Below are positions 50,089 to 58,645 of a DNA stretch of 64,000 nucleotides, in pieces (within the stretch, counting starts at the first letter, position 1; the number at the start of each line of letters is the position of its first letter). Where the stretch lies: NCBI RefSeq assembly GCF_900091595.1, contig NZ_FMCW01000027.1, positions 1-64,000 on the forward strand. Direction: 5' to 3'. Under the pieces are notes generated by a model that was not told the origin of the DNA, did not search any database, and saw only the letters and a list, made by a program, of their open reading frames with translations. The position numbers were made by a program, and so were the translations under genes. This stretch comes from Micromonospora haikouensis. GTDB lineage: Bacteria > Actinomycetota > Actinomycetes > Mycobacteriales > Micromonosporaceae.

Positions 50089-51072
50089 ATGCCCAGCGAC
50101 AGCATGAGGGCCGTGTATGCCTCGGCACCCACCCCGGACGATCCGCTTTCCGCTCTCGTCGTCGGCGAGCGGCCCACCCCGGTCGTCCCCGACGGTTGGG
50201 TCCGCGTCGACGTACGGGCGGTGTCGCTCAACCACAAGGACCTGTGGACCCTGCGCGGCGTCGGCCTCAACCACGACCAGTACCCGCGGATCCTCGGCTG
50301 CGAGGCGGCCGGCCTCGACCCCGACGGTCGGCGCGTGCTGCTGTATCCGCTGCTCGACACGCCGCCGGGGGTCAGCGACGAGACGCTGCACCTGCCGGCG
50401 GCGCAGTTGTCCGGGGCGCGTCCCGGCACGCTGGCCGAGCAGTTCACCGCCCCCCGCTCCGGCCTGCTGCCGGTGCCGGCCCACCTGACGTGGGAGGAGG
50501 CCGCCTGCCTGGTGTGCACCTGGCTGCCGGCCTACCGGATGCTGTTCACCAAGGCGCGGCTGCAACCGGGCGACACGGTTCTCGTCCAGGGCGCCGCAGG
50601 CGGCCTCTCCACCGCGCTGATCTCGATCGGCGCGGCCTCCGGCCTGCGGGTGTGGGCGACGGGCCGCACGCCGGAGAAGCGCGCCATCGCCCACCGGCTC
50701 GGCGCCGCCGCGACGTTCGAGCACGACACCGACCTGCCGGAGCGGGTCGACGCGGTCATCGACGGCGTCGGCAAGGCCACCTGGCACCACTCCCTACGCA
50801 GCGTCCGCCACGGCGGCACGGTAGTGGTCGCGGGGGCCACCACCGGCGACGTTCCCCCCGCCCGCCTGCACCGCGTCTACTTCCACCAGATCAACATCGT
50901 GGGTTCGCTCAGCGGCACCCGCGAGGAGTACATGCGCCTGTTCACCCTGATGAGCACGACCGGCCTCAGGCCGCTGATCGACGACACCATGCCCCTGCCG
51001 GAGGCCCGCGCCGCCTTCAAACGGCTCTCCGACGGCGACGTGCGGGGCAACCTGGTCATCACCGTCGGCTGA
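50089..51072 (+). CDS. Zinc-binding dehydrogenase family oxidoreductase (MDR)
   Basis: 327 residues. N-terminal GroES-like fold (VSLNHKDLWTLRGVG), nucleotide motif VLVQGAAGGLSTA, and C-terminal GNLVITVG. A medium-chain dehydrogenase/reductase of the quinone-reductase type. It is divergent from the P450 operon and ends 42 bp before a strong hairpin, so it is the last candidate cluster gene on this side. ATG 50089 has no clear ribosome binding site; ATG 50104 is an alternative. Whether it belongs to the pathway is unclear. Confidence 0.85.
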   Translation: MPSDSMRAVYASAPTPDDPLSALVVGERPTPVVPDGWVRVDVRAVSLNHKDLWTLRGVGLNHDQYPRILGCEAAGLDPDGRRVLLYPLLDTPPGVSDETLHLPAAQLSGARPGTLAEQFTAPRSGLLPVPAHLTWEEAACLVCTWLPAYRMLFTKARLQPGDTVLVQGAAGGLSTALISIGAASGLRVWATGRTPEKRAIAHRLGAAATFEHDTDLPERVDAVIDGVGKATWHHSLRSVRHGGTVVVAGATTGDVPPARLHRVYFHQINIVGSLSGTREEYMRLFTLMSTTGLRPLIDDTMPLPEARAAFKRLSDGDVRGNLVITVG

Positions 51073-51113
51073 CCAGCCACCGCCGGCCGGCCGGATTCGG
51101 ACAGATAAGACGA

Positions 51114-51139
51114 AACCCCGCTCGATCCCGAGCGGGGTT
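51114..51139. terminator. Hairpin terminator between the MDR gene and tRNA-Ala
   Basis: AACCCCGCTCG and its complement form an 11-bp stem around a 4-nt loop (ATCC). Placed between the plus-strand MDR stop and the 3' end of the minus-strand tRNA, it can serve both. Confidence 0.8.
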
Positions 51140-51179
51140 GATCATGATTGACCACCGGTTCGCACTACGGTGCGTTCGG

Positions 51180-51252
51180 TGGAGCCGAGGGGACTCGAAC
51201 CCCTGACCCCCACACTGCCAGTGTGGTGCGCTACCAGCTGCGCCACGGCCCC
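51180..51252 (-). tRNA. tRNA-Ala (GGC anticodon)
   Basis: 73 nt. On the minus strand it starts GGGGCCG and ends CGGCTCC plus discriminator A, a 7-bp acceptor stem with one G-U pair. The anticodon arm is CCACA, loop CTGGCAG, TGTGG, anticodon GGC. The T arm has GGTTCGAGTCC. CCA is not encoded. It marks the edge between the cluster and the core genes. Confidence 0.96.
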
Positions 51253-51343
51253 TTGCTGTTCGCCCCCGGTCTCCCGGGCACGGAGAGAACTATACACACG
51301 CCCGCCCGCATGGTCATCTCGCGGGGCCCCTCCCCCGCGCGCG

Positions 51344-51943
51344 TCAGTTGAGCGCCACGTCGGGAGGGAAGTGGGCGACGGCGGCCATCATCCCGCCCTG
51401 CCGGCGCAGCACCATCGGCCACAGGTCGTCGGGGCGGTCGACGAACGCGTCGCCGGGCAGCGCGTCCAGGACGAACCAGGACCCGTCCTCGATCTCCTGC
51501 TCCAACTGGCCCGCGCCCCAGCCCGAGTAGCCGGCGAAGACCCGGATGCCGCCGATGCTCTCCCGCATCCGCTCCGGGTCCACGGAGAGGTCGATCGTGC
51601 CCACCGCGCCGGAGACCTGGTGGAAGCCCCGCAGCCGCTTGACGGGGTTGCGCATCCGGGCCAGGCAGATGGCCGAGTCGGGTTGGACGGGACCGCCCTC
51701 GAACAGCACCGCCGGCTCCCGCGCCAGGTCGCTCCAGTCGCCGAGGACGTCGGCGACCGGCACCTCCGTGGCCCGGTTGAGCACCACACCGAGCGCGCCG
51801 CCCGGCTCGTGGGCCACGAGCAGCACCACCGTGCGGTCGAAGTTCGGGTCCTTGAGCGTGGGGGTCGCGACCAGCAGCCGTCCGGTCATCGAGTCCATCG
51901 CCCGCCCGCCGATCGCCTGGTCCTCTCCCTGCATGTCGGACAT
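51344..51943 (-). CDS. YqgE/AlgH family protein
   Basis: 199 residues. Family blocks: GRLLVATPTLKDPNFDRTVV, GALGVVLNRATE, FEGGPVQPDSAICLAR and FAGYSGWGAGQLE. A widely conserved protein family of unclear biochemical role. The frame starts at ATG 51943; ATG 51898 would give a shorter protein starting nearer the domain. Core gene, not part of the cluster. Confidence 0.93.
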   Translation of the reverse strand: MSDMQGEDQAIGGRAMDSMTGRLLVATPTLKDPNFDRTVVLLVAHEPGGALGVVLNRATEVPVADVLGDWSDLAREPAVLFEGGPVQPDSAICLARMRNPVKRLRGFHQVSGAVGTIDLSVDPERMRESIGGIRVFAGYSGWGAGQLEQEIEDGSWFVLDALPGDAFVDRPDDLWPMVLRRQGGMMAAVAHFPPDVALN

Positions 51944-52173
51944 CCGTCAGCCGCGCGCCGGGACGCGGAGAAGGCACCCCGGGACGACGCCGCCGCCGGG
52001 CCGGGCGGAACCGACGTCGTGGCCGGCATGGGGGGTGGCCTGCCCGACCCGGTCGGCACGGGACGCCGGGCTCATCCGTGCTGTCAACGCCATGCCTGGC
52101 ACCATAGCCTGCGCCCGGGGCGCTGGCTAAGGTCTGACCGGTGGGTGATCGAGTGGGATCGAAGGGGGCGACG

Positions 52174-52977
52174 ATGGGTCCGACGGCGGACATCGCGGTC
52201 ATCGGCGGGTCGGGGCTCTACGCCCTGCTGGAGGGCGCGACCGAGCACCCGGTCCAGACGCCGTACGGCGAGCCATCGGACCCGGTCACGATCGCCGAGG
52301 TGGGCGGCCGGCGGGTGGCGTTCCTGCCCCGGCACGGGCGCGACCACCGGCACCCGCCGCACCTGATCCCGTACCGGGCGAACCTGTGGGCGTTGCGGGC
52401 GCTCGGGGTGCGGCAGGTCCTCGCCCCGTGCGCGGTCGGCGGGCTCCGCCCCGAGCTGGGGCCGGGCACGTTCGTGGTGCCGGACCAGTTGATCGACCGC
52501 ACCAGCGGGCGGGTGCAGACCTACTACGACCGGGGCGCGGTGCACGTGGCCTTCGGCGACCCGTACTGCCCGGTGGGGCGGCGGACGCTGCTGGACGCGG
52601 CGGCGGGCCGCGGCGTGCCGGCCGTCGACGGCGGGACGATGGTGGTCGTGGAGGGGCCGCGCTTCTCCACCCGGGCGGAGTCGCGCTGGTTCACCGCGAT
52701 CGGCGGGGCGGTGGTCAACATGACGGGGCACCCGGAGGCGGTGCTCGCCCGCGAGCTGGCCCTCTGCTACACCCCGATCGCGCTGGTCACCGACCTCGAC
52801 GCGGGGGTGGAGGCGGGCGAGTCGGTCACCCAGGAGGAGGTCTTCCGGGTCTTCGCCGAGAACACCGACCGGCTGCGCGGGGTGCTGCTGGACGCCGTCG
52901 CCGCCCTGCCGGCCGGGCGGGACTGCCCGTGCGGGCGGGCGCTGGACGGGATCAAGCTGCCCTTCGCCCTGCCGTGA
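52174..52977 (+). CDS. S-methyl-5'-thioadenosine/purine nucleoside phosphorylase
   Basis: 267 residues. IAVIGGSGLYALLEG at the N-terminus, PHLIPYRANLWALRALGVRQ, and NMTGHPEAVLARELALCYTP match the MTAP branch of the PNP/MTAP family. It phosphorolyses methylthioadenosine or a related nucleoside in sulfur salvage. ATG 52174 has AAGGGGG 6 nt upstream, so I prefer it to GTG 52141. Its last codons and stop are part of a long palindrome that likely ends transcription. Confidence 0.92.
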   Translation: MGPTADIAVIGGSGLYALLEGATEHPVQTPYGEPSDPVTIAEVGGRRVAFLPRHGRDHRHPPHLIPYRANLWALRALGVRQVLAPCAVGGLRPELGPGTFVVPDQLIDRTSGRVQTYYDRGAVHVAFGDPYCPVGRRTLLDAAAGRGVPAVDGGTMVVVEGPRFSTRAESRWFTAIGGAVVNMTGHPEAVLARELALCYTPIALVTDLDAGVEAGESVTQEEVFRVFAENTDRLRGVLLDAVAALPAGRDCPCGRALDGIKLPFALP

Positions 52978-53004
52978 GCCCGGCCGGGCTCACGGCAGGG
53001 CGAA
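52963..53004. terminator. 42-bp perfect palindrome at the end of the phosphorylase gene
   Basis: The two 21-bp arms are exactly complementary with no separate loop (centre GGCC at 52982-52985). It includes the phosphorylase stop codon TGA (52975-52977) and ends 40 bp before the next start. Confidence 0.7.
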
Positions 53005-53043
53005 TCGCCCGGTAGGTGGTGCTTTTCCCGATAGATTCGGCGG

Positions 53044-54639
53044 GTGGCAACGGTCCGCGAGACGACGTACGAGCTGCTGCGGGCGCTGGGCATGACCACC
53101 GTGTTCGGCAACCCGGGCTCGACGGAGGAGCCCTTCCTCCAGGACTTCCCCGCCGACTTCCGGTACGTCCACGCCCTGCACGAGGCGTCCGCCGTCGCCA
53201 TGGCCGACGGGTATGCCCAGGCCACCGGCCGCCCCGCCCACGTCAACCTGCACACCGCCCCGGGCACCGGCAACGGCATGGGCAATCTCGTCACCGCCTG
53301 GCACAACAAGACCCCGCTGATCGTCTCGGCCGGTCAGCAGAGCCGGGAGATGCTGCTGCTGGAGCCCCGGCTGGCCAGCCCCCGGGCGGCCGAGCTGACC
53401 CAGCCGTACGTCAAGTGGAGCCACGAGCCGGCCCGCGCGCAGGACATCCCGGCGGCGTTCATGCGGGCGTACGCCACGGCGGTGCAGCCGCCCGCCGGCC
53501 CGGTCTTCCTCTCCCTGCCGCTGGACGACTGGGCCCGGCCGGCGGACGGGCCGCCCGAGGTGCGCACCGTGGCCACCCGGTACGCCCCCGACCCGGCCCG
53601 GCTGCGGGAGTTCGCCGCCCAGGTGGCCGCCAGCCGCAGCCCCGCGCTGGTGCTCGGCGGGGCGGTCGACCGGGCCGGGGCGTGGCCGGCGGCGGTGGCG
53701 CTGGCCGAGCGGCTGGCCGCCCCGGTCTGGGCCGCGCCCGCCCCCGAGCGGACCCCGTTCCCCGAGGACCACCCGCACTACCGGGGCGTGCTGCCGTACG
53801 CGATCGGGCCCCTGGCCGAGGCGCTGGTCGGCCACGACACGGTGCTGGTGGTCGGCGCGCCCGTGTTCCGCTACTACCCGCACGTGCCGGGCGACTACCT
53901 GCCCGCCGGCACCCGCCTGCTGCACGTCACCGACGACCCCGACGAGACGGCCCGCGCCCCGGTCGGCGACGGCCTGCTCGCCGACCCGGGCCTGGCCCTG
54001 GCCGCCCTGGTCGAGCTGCTCCCGGCGACCGACCGACCGCCCCCGCCGCCCCGGCCGGCCCCGGGGCCGCCCGACGCGGGCCCGCCGGTGAGCCCCGACG
54101 CGCTGTTCGCCGCCCTGGCCCGGCACTGGCCGCCCGACGGGGTGCTCGTGCAGGAGTCACCGTCCAACCTGGCCGCGCTGCGCCGCCGGCTGCCGGTCAC
54201 CCGCCCCGGGTCGTACTTCACGATGGCCAGCGGCGGCCTCGGGTTCGGGCTGCCGGCGGCGGTCGGGATCGCGCTGGCCGAGCGGGACACCGGGCGGGGC
54301 CGGCCGGTGGTCGCGGTGATCGGCGACGGGTCGTTCCACTATTCCGTGCAGGCGCTGTGGACGGCCGCGCGGCTGCGCCTGCCGCTGGCCGTCGTGGTCC
54401 CGGTCAACCAGCAGTACGCGATCCTCAAGGCGTTCGCCGAGCTGAAACACACCCCCGGGGTGCCCGGCCTGGACCTGCCCGGCCTCGACGTCGTCGCCGT
54501 GGCCCGGGGATACGGCTGCGCCGCCACCGTCGTCGAGGAGCTGGACGGGCTGGGCGACGCGTTGGGCGCGGCACTGGCGGCGGACCGGCCCACCGTGCTG
54601 CCGGTGCCGATCAGCACCGAGGTCCCGCAGCTGCTCTGA
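53044..54639 (+). CDS. mdlC: Benzoylformate decarboxylase-like ThDP enzyme
   Basis: 531 residues with the three ThDP-enzyme regions. The N-terminal VFGNPGSTEEPFL and HEASAVAMADGYAQATGRPA contain the catalytic Glu region; the ThDP/Mg motif GDGSFHYSVQALWTA is near residue 420. Best match by motif is benzoylformate decarboxylase (phenylglyoxylate to benzaldehyde and CO2), though related 2-oxo acids are possible. The GTG start at 53044 gives MATVRETTYELLRALG, typical of the family. It stands alone between two convergent or terminated units. Confidence 0.85.
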   Translation: MATVRETTYELLRALGMTTVFGNPGSTEEPFLQDFPADFRYVHALHEASAVAMADGYAQATGRPAHVNLHTAPGTGNGMGNLVTAWHNKTPLIVSAGQQSREMLLLEPRLASPRAAELTQPYVKWSHEPARAQDIPAAFMRAYATAVQPPAGPVFLSLPLDDWARPADGPPEVRTVATRYAPDPARLREFAAQVAASRSPALVLGGAVDRAGAWPAAVALAERLAAPVWAAPAPERTPFPEDHPHYRGVLPYAIGPLAEALVGHDTVLVVGAPVFRYYPHVPGDYLPAGTRLLHVTDDPDETARAPVGDGLLADPGLALAALVELLPATDRPPPPPRPAPGPPDAGPPVSPDALFAALARHWPPDGVLVQESPSNLAALRRRLPVTRPGSYFTMASGGLGFGLPAAVGIALAERDTGRGRPVVAVIGDGSFHYSVQALWTAARLRLPLAVVVPVNQQYAILKAFAELKHTPGVPGLDLPGLDVVAVARGYGCAATVVEELDGLGDALGAALAADRPTVLPVPISTEVPQLL

Positions 54640-54695
54640 GCGCCTTCGGGGGTGCGCTGCACCCTCGGGGGCCGCCCCGCATCCTCGGGCCGCGC

Positions 54696-55709
54696 TCAGG
54701 GGCGCAGGACCAGCGGCGCGCCGGTGACCACGTCGAGCACCGGGCGCTTACCCAGCGGTGCCTTGAGGGTGGCGGTGACCGGCTCCAGCTTGAGCAGGTC
54801 GACGCACACGCCGGTGCCGCGGACGACCCCGCCGCCGACCACCACCACGTCGTCGCGCTCCTGCACGAGCGGGGTGATCCCGGTGTCGCAGGCGCCCACG
54901 CCGACCCGCCAGGTCAGCTTCGCCCCGTCGACGGCCCGCAGGTCCTGCGCGCTGACCACCCCGTCGGGTGCCCGACCCGTCGGCGCGACCCCCTCGGGCG
55001 GGGCCGCGGGGTCGGCGACGGCGAGCCGGGCCACCTTCGTGGTCAACTCGTCGACGGTGAACAGCCACGCCGGCACCTGCGCCTCGCCCCGGCTCGTGCG
55101 CACCGGCGCGGTGCCGAGCGTCACGGCGGTGACGGTGAGCGGCACGCAGGCCGACGACGGCGCGCTGCTGGCCGGGTCGTTCGGGCCGACGCTGTGGCCG
55201 TACGGTCCCTCCCCGACGGTCGGGCCGTCGGGTCCCGGCTCCACGACCGGGCCGGAGCCGGGCTTCGCCGGCCGGCCGGGGCCCCTCGGCCGTCCCTCGC
55301 ACGGCGGCGGGTCCCCCTGGTCGAGCTGACGGTACGCCTCGGCGGCGCTGAGCAGCTTCACGGTGAGCGTCCCGTCGGGGAAGCGGATCGCACCGTCGGC
55401 GGGCCGGGCGGTGGGCACCTCGATCTGCTCGCGGTACCAGCCGTTGCGGAACGCCTGCTCGGTGTCGGCGCTGAACCCGGGGTCGCCGAGCAGCACGGTG
55501 GGCTCCTGCAGCGGCAGGTAGCCGCCGGTCCAGGCGGCACCCGGCCGCCACGCCCCGGCGACCTCGTCGGCCCGCTGCCCGAATCCCGCGAAGCGCTGGT
55601 CGGCGCTGCCGGCGGGGCCGCCGCCGGTGGACGGCTCGGAACCGGCCGGCGCGCAGCCGGCCGCGACGACCAACAGGGGCAGCCCCAGCAGGGCGAGAAC
55701 TCGACGCAT
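54696..55709 (-). CDS. Putative lipoprotein
   Basis: 337 residues. A signal peptide (MRRVLALLGLPLLVVAAGC) ends in a lipobox-like VAAGC, so the mature protein would be lipidated and held at the outer face of the membrane. The middle is rich in Pro and Gly (about residues 130-175), and the C-terminal half looks globular. No known domain recognised. ATG 55709 is chosen for the signal peptide; the ribosome binding site is weak. Convergent with the ThDP enzyme gene. Confidence 0.78.
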   Translation of the reverse strand: MRRVLALLGLPLLVVAAGCAPAGSEPSTGGGPAGSADQRFAGFGQRADEVAGAWRPGAAWTGGYLPLQEPTVLLGDPGFSADTEQAFRNGWYREQIEVPTARPADGAIRFPDGTLTVKLLSAAEAYRQLDQGDPPPCEGRPRGPGRPAKPGSGPVVEPGPDGPTVGEGPYGHSVGPNDPASSAPSSACVPLTVTAVTLGTAPVRTSRGEAQVPAWLFTVDELTTKVARLAVADPAAPPEGVAPTGRAPDGVVSAQDLRAVDGAKLTWRVGVGACDTGITPLVQERDDVVVVGGGVVRGTGVCVDLLKLEPVTATLKAPLGKRPVLDVVTGAPLVLRP

Positions 55710-55755
55710 ACCGCTACGACGCGGCCGCGCGGGCTGCGGTTCCCCGTGATACGAC

Positions 55756-55787
55756 GATGCGCCCCGGCCGGGTGGCCGGGGCGCATC
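55756..55787 (-). terminator. Terminator of the tmRNA gene
   Basis: GATGCGCCCCGGCC and its exact complement form a 14-bp stem with loop GGGT, starting 6 nt beyond the tmRNA 3' end. Confidence 0.85.
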
Positions 55788-55793
55788 GCCAGG

Positions 55794-56169
55794 TGGTGGA
55801 GGTGCCGGGAATCGAACCCGGGTCCTTCGCCGGTTTGTCAGGGCTTCTCCGAGCGCAGCTCGCTGTGCCTCTACTCGGCCCCACCGCTCACGCGAGCAAG
55901 TTGGTGTGACGGGCCCAGTCGCTGATTGATCTCGCCGCACGGACCCCGCGACCGGGTCCGGTTGGCCAGCCTTCTAGCTGATGCCGGCTACTGGGACGAA
56001 GGCGTTCCCAGGCCGACAGACTTAGCTACTCGCCTCAGGCGGCGAGAGCGAAGTCAGCGCGATTGTTCTTGGCGCTTATTGGTTTCCGACGACCGATTCT
56101 CGAGACGACGTCGGCTTCCTCGGCTCGCTTCCCCTGCCGCAACGTACGAAGTCGAAACCAGTCACCCCC
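55794..56169 (-). ncRNA. ssrA: Transfer-messenger RNA (tmRNA)
   Basis: About 376 nt. The 5' end GGGGGTGACTGGTTTCGACT pairs with the 3' CACCTCC plus ACCA to form the tRNA-like acceptor; the T arm reads GGTTCGATTCC. The tag frame (56035-56073) encodes AKNNRADFALAA and a stop, the ALAA degradation signal. tmRNA rescues stalled ribosomes together with SmpB, whose gene lies about 105 bp upstream on the same strand. Confidence 0.97.
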
Positions 56170-56274
56170 TCGACGGGCCGCCGGTGTGGCGGCACCACCA
56201 AGACTAACGCCTGCCGCAACGGGATTCATCCCCGAGCCCCGCCCCGGCGCGCCGAGACGGACAAACGGGACGCA

Positions 56275-56754
56275 TCAGTCGTCCATGCCCTTGCCGCGCC
56301 GGCCCGCAGCCCGGGCGATCTCGCGTTCCGCGTCCCGCTTGGCCAGGTCCTGGCGCTTGTCGTACGTCTTCTTGCCCTTCGCCAGGGCGATCTCCACCTT
56401 GGCCCAACCGTCGGAGAAGTAGACCTGCAACGGGACCATGGTGAGGCCGCCCTCGCGGGTCTTGCCGATCAGACGGTCGATCTCCAGCCGCTTGAGCAGC
56501 AGCTTCCGGGTGCGCCGGGGCTCGTGGTTGGTCCAGGTGCCCTGCGTGTACTCCGGGATGTGCATGCCGTGCAGGAACAGCTCGCCGTCGCGCTCCTGGG
56601 CGAACGCGTCGACCAGCGACGCCCGCCCCGCCCGCAGCGACTTCACCTCGGTGCCGGTCAGCGACATGCCCGCCTCGTACGTGTCGAGGATGGCGTAGTC
56701 GTGCCGCGCCTTCTTGTTGGAGGCGACGACCTTGCGCCCCTTCTCCCGTGGCAT
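56275..56754 (-). CDS. smpB: SsrA-binding protein SmpB
   Basis: 159 residues, full length. Family blocks: KARHDYAILDTYEAGMSLTG, TEVKSLRAGRASL, HIPEYTQG, and a basic C-terminal tail (KGKKTYDKRQDLAKRDAER). Binds tmRNA for trans-translation. It lies upstream of ssrA and downstream of ftsX, separated from ftsX by a long hairpin. Confidence 0.98.
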   Translation of the reverse strand: MPREKGRKVVASNKKARHDYAILDTYEAGMSLTGTEVKSLRAGRASLVDAFAQERDGELFLHGMHIPEYTQGTWTNHEPRRTRKLLLKRLEIDRLIGKTREGGLTMVPLQVYFSDGWAKVEIALAKGKKTYDKRQDLAKRDAEREIARAAGRRGKGMDD

Positions 56755-56831
56755 CGGTGCCCCTCCCCTCGTGCGATACCCGCCCCGGCCCGGACGGCGG
56801 GCCGGAAGCGGAGATCATGCTACCCGAACGA

Positions 56832-56875
56832 CAAGGGCCCCCCGGCGCGGATTATTCCGCGCCGGGGGGCCCTTG
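56832..56875 (-). terminator. Terminator after ftsX
   Basis: Perfect 19-bp stem (56832-56850 and 56857-56875) with 6-nt loop ATTATT, in the gap between the ftsX stop and smpB. Confidence 0.88.
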
Positions 56876-56903
56876 GCTGTCGCCGGCAGACCCGGTGGGC
56901 GAC

Positions 56904-57779
56904 TTAGACGCGCAGGTAGAACCGGAGGGTAGTCCAGCCGGTGACGGCGCTGACCAGCGCGCCGACGCCCGCCATGATCGGGAACATCAGGAAGATGTCG
57001 CTCCAGGTCACCGGGGAGAACAGGCCCTGCAGGGCGCTCAGGGAGCCGTCGAACAGGAAGAACTTCAAGGCGATCAACGCGCCCAGGCCGAGGAACGAGC
57101 CGATCAGACCGGCGACCACGGCCTCCAGGACGAACGGCGCCTGGATGAACCAGTTGGACGCGCCGACCAGCTTCATGACCGCCACCTCGCGCCGCTTGCT
57201 GTACGCGGCGACCTGGATGGTGTTGGCGACCAGCAGCAGGGCGGCGATGGCCATCGCGATCGCCCCGGCCAGGGCGATGTTCTGCCCGGCGGTGAAGAGG
57301 TCGAAGATCTTGTCCAGCAACCGGCTCTGGTCGACGATCTCGTCGACGCCCTCGGTGTCCTTGTACTGGTCGTAGATGCTCTTGTACTGCTCGGGGTTGA
57401 CCAGCGTGAGCCGGAACGACTCCGGCAGCTGGTCCGGCTTCACGGCGGTCACCAGGTCCGGCGCGTCCTGGTACATCTCCTGGAAGCGCTTGTACGCCTC
57501 GTCCTTGTTGACGTAGAGGACCTCCTTCACCAGGGAGTCACTCTTGAGCTTCGTCTCCAGGTCGGTGCGCTGCTGGTCGGTGACGTCGCCCTTCAGGAAG
57601 ATCGAGACCTGGATGTTCTTGTAGTACAGGTCCTTCATGTCGTCGACCTTGCTGTACACCAGGCCACTGACACCGAGCATGGTCAACGACACGGCCAACG
57701 TGATGATCATCGCGATGGTCATGGTGACGTTGCGCCACAGTCCGACCAGTACCTCGGACAGGACGTATTTCACGCGCAT
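56904..57779 (-). CDS. ftsX: Cell division protein FtsX (permease-like)
   Basis: 291 residues. One membrane segment near residues 18-42, a large extracellular domain (about 45-170), then three more membrane segments (about 170-195, 220-245, 260-285). The motif YSKRREVAVMKLVGASNWFI is typical. With FtsE it forms an ABC-type complex that controls peptidoglycan hydrolysis in division. ftsE lies 67 bp upstream on the same strand. Confidence 0.98.
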   Translation of the reverse strand: MRVKYVLSEVLVGLWRNVTMTIAMIITLAVSLTMLGVSGLVYSKVDDMKDLYYKNIQVSIFLKGDVTDQQRTDLETKLKSDSLVKEVLYVNKDEAYKRFQEMYQDAPDLVTAVKPDQLPESFRLTLVNPEQYKSIYDQYKDTEGVDEIVDQSRLLDKIFDLFTAGQNIALAGAIAMAIAALLLVANTIQVAAYSKRREVAVMKLVGASNWFIQAPFVLEAVVAGLIGSFLGLGALIALKFFLFDGSLSALQGLFSPVTWSDIFLMFPIMAGVGALVSAVTGWTTLRFYLRV

Positions 57780-57846
57780 CGGGAATTCCTCCGGGTCTCC
57801 GGCGTGAGGTGTTCGTCGTCAGGCTGCACAGGGGTGGAGCGCCGGC

Positions 57847-58527
57847 TCACCCGTAGACGCCGCGGGCCTGGTCACGCACGATGCGGCCGCTCTCGATCTC
57901 GACGACCCGGCGGCGCATCTGGTTCACGATGTTCGAGTCGTGCGTGACCATCACGACCGTCGTACCGGTGCGGTTGATCCGGTCCAGCAGGCGCATGATC
58001 TCGATGGACGTGTCCGGGTCGAGGTTTCCGGTCGGCTCGTCCGCGAGCAGGATCAGCGGGCGGTTCACGAACGCCCGCGCCACGGCCACCCGCTGCTGCT
58101 CACCACCGGAGAGCTCGTGCGGGTAGCGGTGCTCCTTGCCACCGAGCCCGACCAGCTCCAGCACCTCGGGCACGACCCGGCGGGCGACCGCCTTGGTCTT
58201 GCCGATCACCTCAAGGGCGAACGCCACGTTCTCGTACGCGGTGCGGTTCGGCAGCAGCCGGAAGTCCTGGAAGACGCAGCCGATGGAACGCCGGAAGTGG
58301 GGGCGCTTCCACGACCGCATCGAGGTCACGTCCTTGCTGTTCACGATGACGCGCCCCTTGTTCGGGGTCACCTCGTGCAGCAGCAGCTTGATGATGGTGG
58401 ACTTGCCGGAGCCGGATGGGCCGATGAAGAAGACGAACTCGCCCTTCTCGATCGAGACGGACACGTTGTCGAGCGAAGGCCGGGACGCCTTCGGGTACGT
58501 CTTCGTCACTTGCTCAAGCTGAATCAC
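57847..58527 (-). CDS. ftsE: Cell division ATP-binding protein FtsE
   Basis: 226 residues. Walker A GPSGSGKST, signature LSGGEQQRVAVARAF, Walker B LILLADEPTGN and the switch histidine in VMVTHD. ATPase partner of FtsX. Start is GTG 58527 (encoding MIQLEQVTKTYP), the usual start for actinobacterial FtsE; longer upstream frames carry no conserved sequence. Confidence 0.98.
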   Translation of the reverse strand: MIQLEQVTKTYPKASRPSLDNVSVSIEKGEFVFFIGPSGSGKSTIIKLLLHEVTPNKGRVIVNSKDVTSMRSWKRPHFRRSIGCVFQDFRLLPNRTAYENVAFALEVIGKTKAVARRVVPEVLELVGLGGKEHRYPHELSGGEQQRVAVARAFVNRPLILLADEPTGNLDPDTSIEIMRLLDRINRTGTTVVMVTHDSNIVNQMRRRVVEIESGRIVRDQARGVYG

Positions 58528-58645
58528 GGGTGGTGAGTCTACGCGGTGTAATCGATGAGCCAAGCCCCGCGCCCCCGTGATGCGGGGCGCGTCGTCAAAA
58601 CGCCCGGTTAGCAGGAGATCGACGACGCGCTCCGCCCACGGGTGA

